From contig NZ_LT635451.1 of the NCBI RefSeq assembly GCF_900120005.1, positions 420,161 to 484,160 on the forward strand: a stretch of 64,000 nt of DNA, given 5' to 3'. The stretch is from Holdemania sp. Marseille-P2844. GTDB lineage: Bacteria; Bacillota_I; Bacilli_A; Erysipelotrichales; Erysipelotrichaceae. Position numbers and translations under genes: made by a program. Positions 16,394 through 24,455 of the stretch are shown here, in pieces; within the stretch, counting starts at the first letter, position 1, and each line of letters opens with the position of its first letter. The notes under the pieces were generated by a model that did not search any database, was not told where the DNA came from, and worked only from the letters and a program-made list of their open reading frames with translations.

Positions 16394-16422
16394 TGGAAAT
16401 TCCTGGTCACTTCCGCTATAAT
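16394..16422 (+). promoter_or_regulatory. Promoter of ppdK
   Basis: TGGAAA (16394-16399), 17 bases, TATAAT (16417-16422), with the cre site 7 bases upstream of the -35. Confidence 0.75.
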
Positions 16423-16467
16423 AAGTCTATGAAAGTTGGCTGGAAAATACGCCTATAAGGAGGAACA

Positions 16468-19101
16468 ATGAGCGAAAAATATGTTTATCTTTTCTCTGAA
16501 GGAAATGGTAAAATGCGCGAGCTGCTCGGCGGAAAAGGGGCAAATCTGGCAGAAATGACCAATTTGGGCATGCCTGTTCCGCAGGGCTTTACCGTTACGA
16601 CGGAAGTCTGCACGCGTTACTATGAAGATGGAGAAAAAATTGCGCCGGAGATTACGGAGGAAATTAACCGCAATCTGAAAACGCTGGAAGAAATGACAGG
16701 CAAGAAGATGGGCGATAAGGAAAACCCGCTGTTGGTTTCCGTTCGTTCGGGCGCCCGCGCTTCCATGCCGGGTATGATGGATACGATCCTGAACCTGGGC
16801 ATCAACGACGAAGTCGTCGAAACGATCGCGGCAAAGACGGAGAATCCGCGCTTTGCTTATGATAGTTACCGGCGTTTCATTCAGATGTTCTCGGACGTCG
16901 TCATGGGCTTGCCGAAAAGCAAGTTTGAAGTGATTATCGACGAACTCAAGGACCGTAAGGGCGTTAAGCTCGATACGGAACTGGATGCGGACGATATGAA
17001 GGAAATGACTGCGCGTTTCAAGGAATTCTACAAGGAAAACCTGAACGAGGACTTCCCGCAGGATCCGAAAGAACAGATGATCCGCGCCGTTGAAGCGGTA
17101 TTCCGTTCCTGGAATAATCCGCGTGCGATTTACTACCGCAAAATGAACGATATCCCGGGTTCCTGGGGAACGGCCGTCAACGTCCAGATGATGGTGTTCG
17201 GCAACATGGGCAACACCTGCGGCACCGGCGTCGCGTTTACGCGTAACCCGGCAACCGGCGAAAATAAACTGTTCGGCGAATTCTTAATGAACGCGCAGGG
17301 CGAGGACGTCGTTGCGGGAATCCGTACACCGCAGACGATCGACGAATTAAAAGAAGTTATGCCGGATGCATACAACAGCTTCGTGGAGATCTGCGGCAAG
17401 CTGGAAAAGCATTACCGCGATATGCAGGACATGGAATTCACGATTGAAAACGGCAAGCTGTTCATGCTTCAGACCCGAAACGGCAAGCGTACCGCGGCTG
17501 CGGCGTTAAAGATTGCCTGCGATATGGTGGCGGAAGGCCTGATTACGAAAGACGAAGCGCTGATGATGGTCGAACCGAAGGCGTTGGACGCCTTGCTGCA
17601 CCCGCAGTTTGATCCGGCTGAATTGAAACAGGCGCATCTGATTGCCAGCGGCCTGCCGGCTTCGCCGGGAGCGGCCTGTGGTCAGGTTGTCTTCAGTGCG
17701 GAAGACGCGATTACGGAAGCCAACAAGGGCAAAAAAGTCGTGCTGGTTCGTCTGGAAACCTCGCCGGAAGACATCGAAGGCATGAACGTCGCTCAGGGGA
17801 TCCTGACTGTTCGCGGCGGCATGACCTCGCATGCGGCGGTTGTCGCGCGCGGCATGGGACGCTGCTGTGTCTCCGGCTGCGGTGAAATCGACATCCATGA
17901 AGAAGAAAAAACCTTTACTGTCGGCGGCCACACCTATAAAGAGGGCGACTGGATTTCGTTAGACGGTTCGACTGGCAACGTTTACGGCGAAGCCGTGAAA
18001 ACAGTTCCTGCACAGATCTCCGGCGATTTCGAAACATTTATGAAATGGGCGGATGAACGCCGCGTGCTGCAGGTCAGAACGAACGCCGACACGCCGAAGG
18101 ATGCGAAGCAGGCTGTCGCTTTCGGCGCTCAGGGCATTGGCTTAGTCAGAACAGAACACATGTTCTTTGATTCCAACCGCATTAAAGCAATGCGGGAAAT
18201 GATTGTTTCCTCCACGGAAGAACAGCGCCGCGCCGCTTTGGCAAAACTGCTGCCGATGCAGCGTTCCGACTTTGAAGGCATCTATGAGGCGATGGAAGGC
18301 CGCCCGGTTACGATCCGTTATCTGGATCCGCCTTTACATGAATTCCTGCCGACTTCCTCGTATGACATCGCGACGCTGGCTCAGGACATGAACCTGAATA
18401 TCGACGACCTCAAGAGCATCATTACTTCGCTCCATGAGTTCAACCCGATGATGGGTCACCGCGGCTGTCGTCTGGCGATCTCCTATCCGGAAATCGCAGA
18501 AATGCAGACACGCGCAGTCATTGAAGCGGCGATTAACGTCAACCGCAAGCATCCGGATTATCACATTACGCCGGAAATCATGATTCCGCTGGTTGGCGAC
18601 GTCAACGAGCTGAAATATGTCAAGAATATCGTTACCAAGGTTGCGGATGAAATCATCAGCGCTTCCGGTATTGAAATGAAATACATGGTCGGCACGATGA
18701 TCGAAATTCCGCGGGCTGCTCTGTTAGCGGATGAGATCGCGGAGGAAGCAGAGTTCTTCAGCTTCGGCACCAACGATTTAACGCAGATGACATTCGGCTT
18801 CTCGCGAGATGACGCCGGCGGATTCCTGTCGCATTATTACGACAAGAAAATTTACGAGCAGGACCCATTTGCCCGTCTGGATCAGCATGGCGTCGGCAAG
18901 CTGGTCGCGATGGCGGCAGAGCTGGGCCGCAAGACCCGTCCGAACATCAAGCTGGGCATCTGTGGCGAACATGGCGGTGATCCAAGTTCGATCGAATTCT
19001 GTCACCGCGTTGGACTGAACTATGTTTCCTGCAGTCCGTACCGTGTTCCGATCGCCCGCTTGGCCGCAGCGCAGGCAGCGATTAAGAACGATAAGCACTA
19101 A
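16468..19101 (+). CDS. ppdK: Pyruvate, phosphate dikinase
   Basis: This 877-residue cytosolic enzyme interconverts pyruvate, ATP and Pi with phosphoenolpyruvate, AMP and PPi. The N-terminal nucleotide-binding domain has the LLGGKGANLAEMTNLGMPVP start. The phosphohistidine loop is GGMTSHAAVVARGMGRCCVS near 450. The PEP/pyruvate TIM barrel at the C-terminus carries GTNDLTQMTFGFSRDD near 770 and the active cysteine in LGICGEHGGDP near 832. The length is normal. AAGGAGG lies before the ATG. In anaerobic fermenters this enzyme often runs as a PPi-linked pyruvate kinase; the cre site suggests that carbon-source signals control it. Confidence 0.97.
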   Translation: MSEKYVYLFSEGNGKMRELLGGKGANLAEMTNLGMPVPQGFTVTTEVCTRYYEDGEKIAPEITEEINRNLKTLEEMTGKKMGDKENPLLVSVRSGARASMPGMMDTILNLGINDEVVETIAAKTENPRFAYDSYRRFIQMFSDVVMGLPKSKFEVIIDELKDRKGVKLDTELDADDMKEMTARFKEFYKENLNEDFPQDPKEQMIRAVEAVFRSWNNPRAIYYRKMNDIPGSWGTAVNVQMMVFGNMGNTCGTGVAFTRNPATGENKLFGEFLMNAQGEDVVAGIRTPQTIDELKEVMPDAYNSFVEICGKLEKHYRDMQDMEFTIENGKLFMLQTRNGKRTAAAALKIACDMVAEGLITKDEALMMVEPKALDALLHPQFDPAELKQAHLIASGLPASPGAACGQVVFSAEDAITEANKGKKVVLVRLETSPEDIEGMNVAQGILTVRGGMTSHAAVVARGMGRCCVSGCGEIDIHEEEKTFTVGGHTYKEGDWISLDGSTGNVYGEAVKTVPAQISGDFETFMKWADERRVLQVRTNADTPKDAKQAVAFGAQGIGLVRTEHMFFDSNRIKAMREMIVSSTEEQRRAALAKLLPMQRSDFEGIYEAMEGRPVTIRYLDPPLHEFLPTSSYDIATLAQDMNLNIDDLKSIITSLHEFNPMMGHRGCRLAISYPEIAEMQTRAVIEAAINVNRKHPDYHITPEIMIPLVGDVNELKYVKNIVTKVADEIISASGIEMKYMVGTMIEIPRAALLADEIAEEAEFFSFGTNDLTQMTFGFSRDDAGGFLSHYYDKKIYEQDPFARLDQHGVGKLVAMAAELGRKTRPNIKLGICGEHGGDPSSIEFCHRVGLNYVSCSPYRVPIARLAAAQAAIKNDKH

Positions 19102-19119
19102 AATTTAAAGAGGCTCAAA

Positions 19120-19147
19120 AGGCAGGCTGATTTACGGCCTGCTTTTT
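19120..19147 (+). terminator. Intrinsic terminator after ppdK
   Basis: GCAGGC and GCCTGC form the stem core around a 9-base loop, followed by TTTTTC. Confidence 0.85.
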
Positions 19148-19236
19148 CTCGTTCGAAGATTAAAAACGGGATGTTCAAAAAATTCAGTCCTTTGAAAAAA
19201 AGAAAAAACACAAGGCAGGGAGTTCGCTTTCTCTTT

Positions 19237-19252
19237 AGAAAACGTTTATAAT
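19237..19252 (+). promoter_or_regulatory. cre-like site overlapping a -10 before the SDR gene
   Basis: AGAAAACGTTTATA (19237-19250) fits 12 of 14 cre positions and overlaps a perfect TATAAT at 19247-19252. A site on the -10 would be expected to repress. The -35 is weak. Confidence 0.55.
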
Positions 19253-19281
19253 AAAAGCAAGGAAAGATAGGTGATTGAAGT

Positions 19282-20112
19282 ATGAAAAGTATTTGTGTGA
19301 TCAGCGGCGGCGGCAGCGGCATGGGTCTGGAAGCAGCGAAGATTTTAGGCCGGAAACATAAAATCATTCTGATGGGAAGAACGGTGGCTAAACTGGAGAA
19401 TGCGGTTAAACAGCTGCGTGATGTGGGAATCGACGCCGAGGCTTACCCGGCTGATGCCAGTCATCGCGAATCGGTCAGAAAATTGGCGGCGTATGCGGCG
19501 CAGCAGGGTGAGGTTAAAGTGCTGATCCATGCCGCAGGCGTTTCTCCGCATATGACAGATGCGCAGAAAATCTTCGAGATCAACGCGATCGGAACGATGA
19601 ACATGGATGAGGAATTCGTGAAAATCATGCCGGAAGGCAGCTGCATCCTCAATGTTTCCAGCATGTCGGCGTACATGCTTCCGGCGGATAAGGAGCCAAA
19701 ACAGATATATAAACTGAGTCTGAGTGATGCGGAGGCCTTCCGTCTGGCAGTGAATCAGATGCTCAGCCAAGTTCCGCCAGAGCAGCAGACCGGGACAGCC
19801 TATACCCTTTCCAAAAACTTTGTTCTCTGGTATACTGCGCGGATGGCTGTGAAGTTTGGCAAGCAGGGAATTCGGATCGTCTCAATTTCGCCGGGTACCT
19901 TTAAGACACCGATGGGTGAAATTGAAGGCAAGGAAGCCGCTTCCTTCGCAGAGCGCGGTGCTTTAGGCCGGATGGGCGAACCGGAAGAAATCGCGAAGAT
20001 GATGGCGTTTATGGTCAGTGATGAATGTTCCTACCTGACCGGCGTCGATATTCTGTATGACGGCGGTTCTGTTGCCGCGCTGCAGGCGATGAAGGAAGAT
20101 CGCGCTCAGTAA
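19282..20112 (+). CDS. Short-chain dehydrogenase/reductase
   Basis: This 276-residue NAD(P)-dependent oxidoreductase of the classical SDR family has the cofactor motif SGGGSGMGLEAAKIL at residues 8-22 (GxxxGxG). The catalytic serines are in LNVSSMSAYMLP near 118, and the YxxxK pair is in GTAYTLSKNFVLWY near 175. The C-terminal SDECSYLTGVDILYDGGSVA segment is typical. Its substrate cannot be told from sequence. The ribosome-binding site is weak (GATAGGTGATTG). The possible cre site suggests catabolite control. Confidence 0.88.
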   Translation: MKSICVISGGGSGMGLEAAKILGRKHKIILMGRTVAKLENAVKQLRDVGIDAEAYPADASHRESVRKLAAYAAQQGEVKVLIHAAGVSPHMTDAQKIFEINAIGTMNMDEEFVKIMPEGSCILNVSSMSAYMLPADKEPKQIYKLSLSDAEAFRLAVNQMLSQVPPEQQTGTAYTLSKNFVLWYTARMAVKFGKQGIRIVSISPGTFKTPMGEIEGKEAASFAERGALGRMGEPEEIAKMMAFMVSDECSYLTGVDILYDGGSVAALQAMKEDRAQ

Positions 20113-20209
20113 CAACCAATAAAGATGATTTCAGCGTGAGGCTGGAGCCGGCGTTCTGAAAAAGACGTTTCGTGCTTCAGCTTTTCAGTACGGAGAAGAG
20201 GAGAAAAAC

Positions 20210-20995
20210 ATGAAAACAAAATTTGCGATTTTAGGGGCTGGCAAGCTGGGCAGCATTGTGGCCCGGGCCTGGAAAGCCGGCAAGATGCCGGAATATGAGC
20301 TGGTCGGCATTCTCAGCCGGACGGCGGACTCCGCTCAAGCCCTGGCGGCGGAGGTCGGCGTGGCCTGGACAACTCAACTGGAAGAGCTGCTGAGGTGGAA
20401 ACCGCAGATCGTCGCGGAAGCCGCTTCCGTCGAGGCGGTGAAAGCCAATGCGATCGCGGTTTTACAAGGCGGAGCGGATTTCGTCACGCTGGCGATTGGG
20501 GCGTTTGCGGACGCTGATTTTTATGAAAAAGTGCAGGCGGTCGCGCGCGCGGCCGGCCGCAAGGTTTATATCGCTTCCGGCGCGATCGGGGGCTTTGATT
20601 TAATGCGCACGGCAGCTGTGATGAGTCCGATCGAAGCGTCCATCACTTCCGAGACCGGACCACAGTATCTGCGTACAACGCCGGTCTATCGTGAAGAAAT
20701 GGCGGCCAGCGAAACGACGCTGACCGCTTTTGAAGGCACTGCTAAGGAAGCGATCGCTTTGCTTCCCCGCCGGGTGAACGTCGCCGTTGCCACGTCGCTG
20801 GCCACCAACGGGCCGGAGCATACCGGTGTGAAGATCGAAAGTACGCCGGGCTTTATCGGTGATACCCATACGATCCGGGTGGAAGGTGAGGAAATCAAGG
20901 CGGGAATTGCGATCTATTCCCGCACCAGCGCGATCGCCGGATACAGCGTTGTGGCTTTGCTCAACAACATCGCTTCCCCGATTCAGTTCCAGTAG
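20210..20995 (+). CDS. Aspartate dehydrogenase-like protein (NadX)
   Basis: This 261-residue protein fits the aspartate dehydrogenase family, which oxidises L-aspartate to iminoaspartate or oxaloacetate plus ammonia with NAD(P). An N-terminal Rossmann fold has FAILGAGKLGSIVARAW at 4-20. The family core YIASGAIGGFDLMRTA lies near 122. RVNVAVATSLATNGPEHTGV near 184 and the C-terminal histidine-containing region (GDTHTIRVEGE) complete the fold. The activity is inferred from family only. GAGAAGAGGAG precedes the ATG. No nadA or nadC is adjacent, so a role in NAD synthesis is not supported by context. Confidence 0.8.
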   Translation: MKTKFAILGAGKLGSIVARAWKAGKMPEYELVGILSRTADSAQALAAEVGVAWTTQLEELLRWKPQIVAEAASVEAVKANAIAVLQGGADFVTLAIGAFADADFYEKVQAVARAAGRKVYIASGAIGGFDLMRTAAVMSPIEASITSETGPQYLRTTPVYREEMAASETTLTAFEGTAKEAIALLPRRVNVAVATSLATNGPEHTGVKIESTPGFIGDTHTIRVEGEEIKAGIAIYSRTSAIAGYSVVALLNNIASPIQFQ

Positions 20996-21057
20996 TTTTT
21001 CCTTTCCGGCAGGTATAAATCGGAAAAAAACGCCGAGAATACTGGCAGGAGGAATTA

Positions 21058-21570
21058 ATGATGAAAAAAACAATTCTGCGGTACGCTGTGGTCTGCTTGG
21101 GATTTGCTTTGATTTTGGGCGGTTGCAGCAGAAACAACAATTCAGCCACACCCACGCCGTCGATGACCCCTTCGGCCTCGCCGGAAAGCTCGATGACACC
21201 GACGGAAACGGTGGAACCGATTGCCAGTATTCAGGATGTTCTGGATCACTTCCAGAATAACAATTACACCTTCAACCAGGTGACGCCGATTGAAAACACG
21301 GATTTCAACGCGCTGGAAGGCACCTCGTTTCAATACAACGATCAGGTCTATTACCTTTATCGTTTTGATCCGGCCAACGAGGAAAGTCAGAAAATGCTGA
21401 ATTATGCGAGTCAGAACGGCCGGATGAAGGTCAACGCAAACGGTCAGGAAACCGAATACTATGCATATGTCAACGGCAATACGGCTTTGATCTACGACAG
21501 TAAGGAAATGATCGAAGACCTGAAGGAAATCTATTCGCAATACCGCAATTCCACAACGCAGGGTCAATAA
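21058..21570 (+). CDS. Small lipoprotein of unknown function
   Basis: This 170-residue protein has a lipoprotein signal peptide with lipobox LILGGC near residue 23, so it should be anchored to the outer face of the membrane. A Pro/Thr/Ser-rich tether follows (ATPTPSMTPSASPESSMTPT). The folded part from about 55 (SIQDVLDHFQNNNYTFNQVT) has no motif I recognise. A second ATG at 21061 is equally placed for the AGGAGG at 21047-21052. The next gene is another lipoprotein with its own -10. Confidence 0.8.
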   Translation: MMKKTILRYAVVCLGFALILGGCSRNNNSATPTPSMTPSASPESSMTPTETVEPIASIQDVLDHFQNNNYTFNQVTPIENTDFNALEGTSFQYNDQVYYLYRFDPANEESQKMLNYASQNGRMKVNANGQETEYYAYVNGNTALIYDSKEMIEDLKEIYSQYRNSTTQGQ

Positions 21571-21594
21571 GACTCTGCCTTTTCTTTCCCGTGA

Positions 21595-21600
21595 TATAAT
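21595..21600 (+). promoter_or_regulatory. -10 element before the repeat-led lipoprotein gene
   Basis: A perfect TATAAT ends at the base before the heptamer repeat begins. No clear -35 is seen in the upstream T/C-rich stretch. Confidence 0.5.
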
Positions 21601-21635
21601 GAAAGCAGAAAGCAGAAAGCAGAAAGCAGAAGGCA
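21601..21635 (+). repeat. Tandem heptamer repeat, GAAAGCA
   Basis: Four perfect GAAAGCA units and one GAAGGCA unit sit in tandem between the TATAAT at 21595-21600 and the start codon at 21645. The last unit runs into the ribosome-binding site AGGCAGGG (21631-21638). Confidence 0.95.
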
Positions 21636-21644
21636 GGGATGACG

Positions 21645-22385
21645 ATGCGCAGAAAAGGAAGCTTTATCGTCGCATTGCTTGCGATGATGGCGATGCTGAG
21701 CGCTTGCGGCTGGCTGGATCAGCTGTGGATTCTGGCCAAGACGAGCCGGGCGCTGACGACGATGGAATCCGTGACCGCAGACATCACGATTGAGGCTGAA
21801 GGCAAGGCTGGCAACCGCTATCTATGGCTGCCCTATCATGTTGCCGGACAGGGTGTGCTGCAGGGACGGATGGAAGAACCCGCAGTCAATCTGGATTTGC
21901 GCTGGCAGGGCGGCAGCGGCGTGTTTCAGATTCCGCTGCATGTTCAAGCTCAGTGGCGCTGGCAAGAGGACCGCTGGCAAAAATATGATCTGAATCAGAA
22001 ACAATGGGTTGATCAGCCGGGGGCCGAACCAGCCTTGCCGGATTGGAAAGCCATTCTGGCTGTTTTGAAAGCCGGCCGCTGGTCGATGCAGGAAACGATC
22101 GGGAATGTCCGCTGTGCCGAGGTCAGTCTGACGCTGGATGCAGTTACGGCCGCAGCTTATTTCAAAGAGTGGGGTCTGGAAGATCCGATTGCCGCGATGA
22201 TCGAAAGTCAAAAAACGCTGACTGTTCGGTTCGCGGTAAAGGAGGAAACCGGGGAACCCGTCCGCTTAACGCTGGACAGCGGCGGAACGGAGGAGCTTTC
22301 CGGCGATTTGTCGATGACGCTGGATCAGCTGCATATCCAGGTTGATTTTTCACAGATCGACCAAACGACCTGGGTGCAGCCTTAA
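21645..22385 (+). CDS. Lipoprotein (DUF6612/LppX-like shape), unknown function
   Basis: This 246-residue protein has a signal peptide with lipobox MLSACG near residue 18 and is expected outside the membrane. The rest is a beta-rich domain with repeated tryptophans (QAQWRWQEDRWQKYDLNQ). An overall pattern of substrate-like segments (TMESVTADITIEAEGKAG, LTVRFAVKEETGEPVRLTLD) recalls LolA/LppX-like lipoproteins, but I cannot assign a family firmly. ATG 21645 is 6 bases after AGGCAGGG; ATG 21639 abuts it. The tandem heptamer in its leader may affect expression. Confidence 0.75.
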   Translation: MRRKGSFIVALLAMMAMLSACGWLDQLWILAKTSRALTTMESVTADITIEAEGKAGNRYLWLPYHVAGQGVLQGRMEEPAVNLDLRWQGGSGVFQIPLHVQAQWRWQEDRWQKYDLNQKQWVDQPGAEPALPDWKAILAVLKAGRWSMQETIGNVRCAEVSLTLDAVTAAAYFKEWGLEDPIAAMIESQKTLTVRFAVKEETGEPVRLTLDSGGTEELSGDLSMTLDQLHIQVDFSQIDQTTWVQP

Positions 22386-22427
22386 ATCTGTTCATCGTTC
22401 TGAATTTCTGGAAAAAATTCATTTCCA

Positions 22428-22456
22428 TTGACAAGGCAGGAAAACCGGTGTATAAA
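22428..22456 (+). promoter_or_regulatory. Promoter of the thrS T-box transcript
   Basis: TTGACA (22428-22433), 17 bases, TATAAA (22451-22456). Transcription should begin near 22463. Confidence 0.88.
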
Positions 22457-22462
22457 AGAGGT

Positions 22463-22682
22463 ACATACAAAGACCAGGACATGATCGTTTCAGAACTTGG
22501 ATCAGAGAGGTTTCCGGAAGGTGCGAGGAAGCTGAAAAGGGAAACGGTTACCGCCTGCGAGTATCGCTTTTGAAAAAGCGACGATTCTCATCGTTATTGA
22601 GCTTGAGTGCCTGTTTCATGGAAGAAACAGGAAATAAGGTGGTACCGCGTTGAACAACGTCCTTAATCAAGGGCGTTTTTTT
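22463..22682 (+). promoter_or_regulatory. T-box riboswitch (Thr) of thrS
   Basis: The T-box core AAGGTGGTACCGCG lies at 22636-22649, before the terminator stem. Stem I signatures AGAGAGG and GGAAGGTGCGAGG are present at 22504-22528. The probable specifier is ACC (Thr) at 22550-22552 in the segment GAAACGGTTACCGCC. The leader should sense uncharged tRNA-Thr and allow transcription of thrS and the overlapping lipoprotein gene. Confidence 0.93.
22656..22682 (+). terminator. T-box attenuator terminator of thrS
   Basis: AACGTCCTT-AATC-AAGGGCGTT (one G-U pair) followed by a T-run. Confidence 0.9.
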
Positions 22683-22712
22683 GTGGTCTTGGAAAAACAG
22701 GAGGAAGGAACT

Positions 22713-24455
22713 ATGATCAACATTAAAGAAGACGAGCATCTGCATGTGCTCAACCACAGCTGTGCGCATTTGTTGGCGCAGGCTGTCAAACATCTGTATC
22801 CGCACGCAAAATTCTGGGTTGGACCGGTCATTACCGACGGCTTTTACTACGACATCGACTTGGGCGACGATGTGCTGCATGAGGAAGATCTGGCGAAGAT
22901 TGAAAAAGAAATGAAGAAGATCGCCAAGGATGGCAAGCGTATTGTCCGGCATGAAATCTCGAAAGCGGAAGCGCTGGAGATGTTTAAGGACGATCCGTAC
23001 AAGCTCGATCTGATCGGGCACATGGACGAAGACGATACGGTGATCAGCTGCTACTCCCAGGGGGATTTCACGGATCTGTGCCGCGGCCCGCATGTCGAGA
23101 GCGTCAAGGAGCTGAAGCATTTCAAACTGCTGAAAGTCAGCGGCGCGTACTGGAAGGGCGATGCCAACAACAAGATGCTGCAGCGGGTTTACGGCATCTG
23201 CTTCGATACCGACGAGGAAGTTCAGAACTATCTGAATTTCCTGGAAGAAGCGAAGAAGCGCGATCACAAGAAATTAGGCCGCGAGCTGGATCTGTTTATG
23301 ATGAGCGAGTATGGCCCGGGGTTCCCGTTCTTTTTACCGAACGGTATGATCCTGCGCAATGTGTTGGAAAACTACTGGTACGAAGAACACACTAAGGAAG
23401 GCTATCAGTTCATCAAGACGCCGATCATGCTTTCCAAGGAATTGTGGGAGCTGAGCGGACACTGGGCAAATTACAAGGAAAACATGTATACGACGATGAT
23501 CGACGACCGCGAGTTCGCGATCAAGCCGATGAACTGTCCGGGCGGAATGCTTGTGTATAAAAACGGCCTGCATTCCTATAAGGATCTGCCATTGCGCGTC
23601 GGCGAGCTGGGACAGGTCCACCGTCACGAAGCCAGCGGCGCCTTGAACGGATTGTTCCGCGTCAGAACGTTCACTCAGGATGATGCGCATATCTTCATGC
23701 GCGAGGATCAGATCGAGAGCGAAGTCGTTCGCCTGATCAACTTCATCGACCGCGTGTATTCGGTGTTCGGCTTAAGTTATGAAATTGAGCTGTCCACGCG
23801 GCCGGAAAAGAAATATATCGGATCGATTGAAATCTGGGATAAAGCGGAGGCGGCGCTGGAAGCGGCGTGTCATGCGGCGGGCAAGGCCTGCAAGATTAAT
23901 CCGGGCGACGGCGCGTTCTACGGACCGAAGCTGGACTTCCATTTAACGGACAGTCTGGGACGGGTCTGGCAGTGCGGCACAATCCAGCTGGATATGAATC
24001 TGCCGGAACGTTTCGATCTGACTTATGTCGACGCGGACGGTTCCAAGAAACGTCCGATCATGCTGCACCGCGTTATCTTTGGCTCGATCGAGCGCTTTAT
24101 CGGCATTCTGATCGAACATTACGCCGGTGCTTTCCCGATGTGGCTGGCGCCGCAGCAGGTCGTCATCGTTCCGGTGCATCATGAACGGCATCTGGACTAT
24201 GCGAAAGAATTGGAAGCGATGTTGTTGGCCAAGGGCGTGCGCGTGAAGGTCGACGGCCGCAACGAAAAGCTGGGCTATCGCGTTCGTGAAGCGCAGACGC
24301 ATAAGATTCCGATGCAGATTGTCGTCGGCGACGGCGAGGTTGAAAACAACACGGCGACGGTTCGCCGGTATGGCAAGAAAGACTCTGTGACGCTCGGCAA
24401 AGAGGAATTGCTGGAAAGCATCCTCAACGAAATTGAAACGAAGGCGCGCGTATGA
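22713..24455 (+). CDS. thrS: Threonyl-tRNA synthetase lacking the TGS domain
   Basis: This 580-residue class II synthetase charges tRNA-Thr. It begins directly with the editing (N2/SAD) domain: HVLNHSCAHLLAQAV near residue 10 and DLCRGPHVES near 120 supply the HxxxH and CxxxH metal/editing residues. The catalytic core has PMNCPGGML near 272 and RVGELGQVHRHEASGAL near 295 (motif 2). The anticodon-binding domain covers about 480-580. Usual ThrRS is about 640 residues with an N-terminal TGS domain; that domain is absent. AGGAGG lies 8 bases before ATG 22713; the open frame upstream is the attenuator. Confidence 0.95.
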   Translation: MINIKEDEHLHVLNHSCAHLLAQAVKHLYPHAKFWVGPVITDGFYYDIDLGDDVLHEEDLAKIEKEMKKIAKDGKRIVRHEISKAEALEMFKDDPYKLDLIGHMDEDDTVISCYSQGDFTDLCRGPHVESVKELKHFKLLKVSGAYWKGDANNKMLQRVYGICFDTDEEVQNYLNFLEEAKKRDHKKLGRELDLFMMSEYGPGFPFFLPNGMILRNVLENYWYEEHTKEGYQFIKTPIMLSKELWELSGHWANYKENMYTTMIDDREFAIKPMNCPGGMLVYKNGLHSYKDLPLRVGELGQVHRHEASGALNGLFRVRTFTQDDAHIFMREDQIESEVVRLINFIDRVYSVFGLSYEIELSTRPEKKYIGSIEIWDKAEAALEAACHAAGKACKINPGDGAFYGPKLDFHLTDSLGRVWQCGTIQLDMNLPERFDLTYVDADGSKKRPIMLHRVIFGSIERFIGILIEHYAGAFPMWLAPQQVVIVPVHHERHLDYAKELEAMLLAKGVRVKVDGRNEKLGYRVREAQTHKIPMQIVVGDGEVENNTATVRRYGKKDSVTLGKEELLESILNEIETKARV

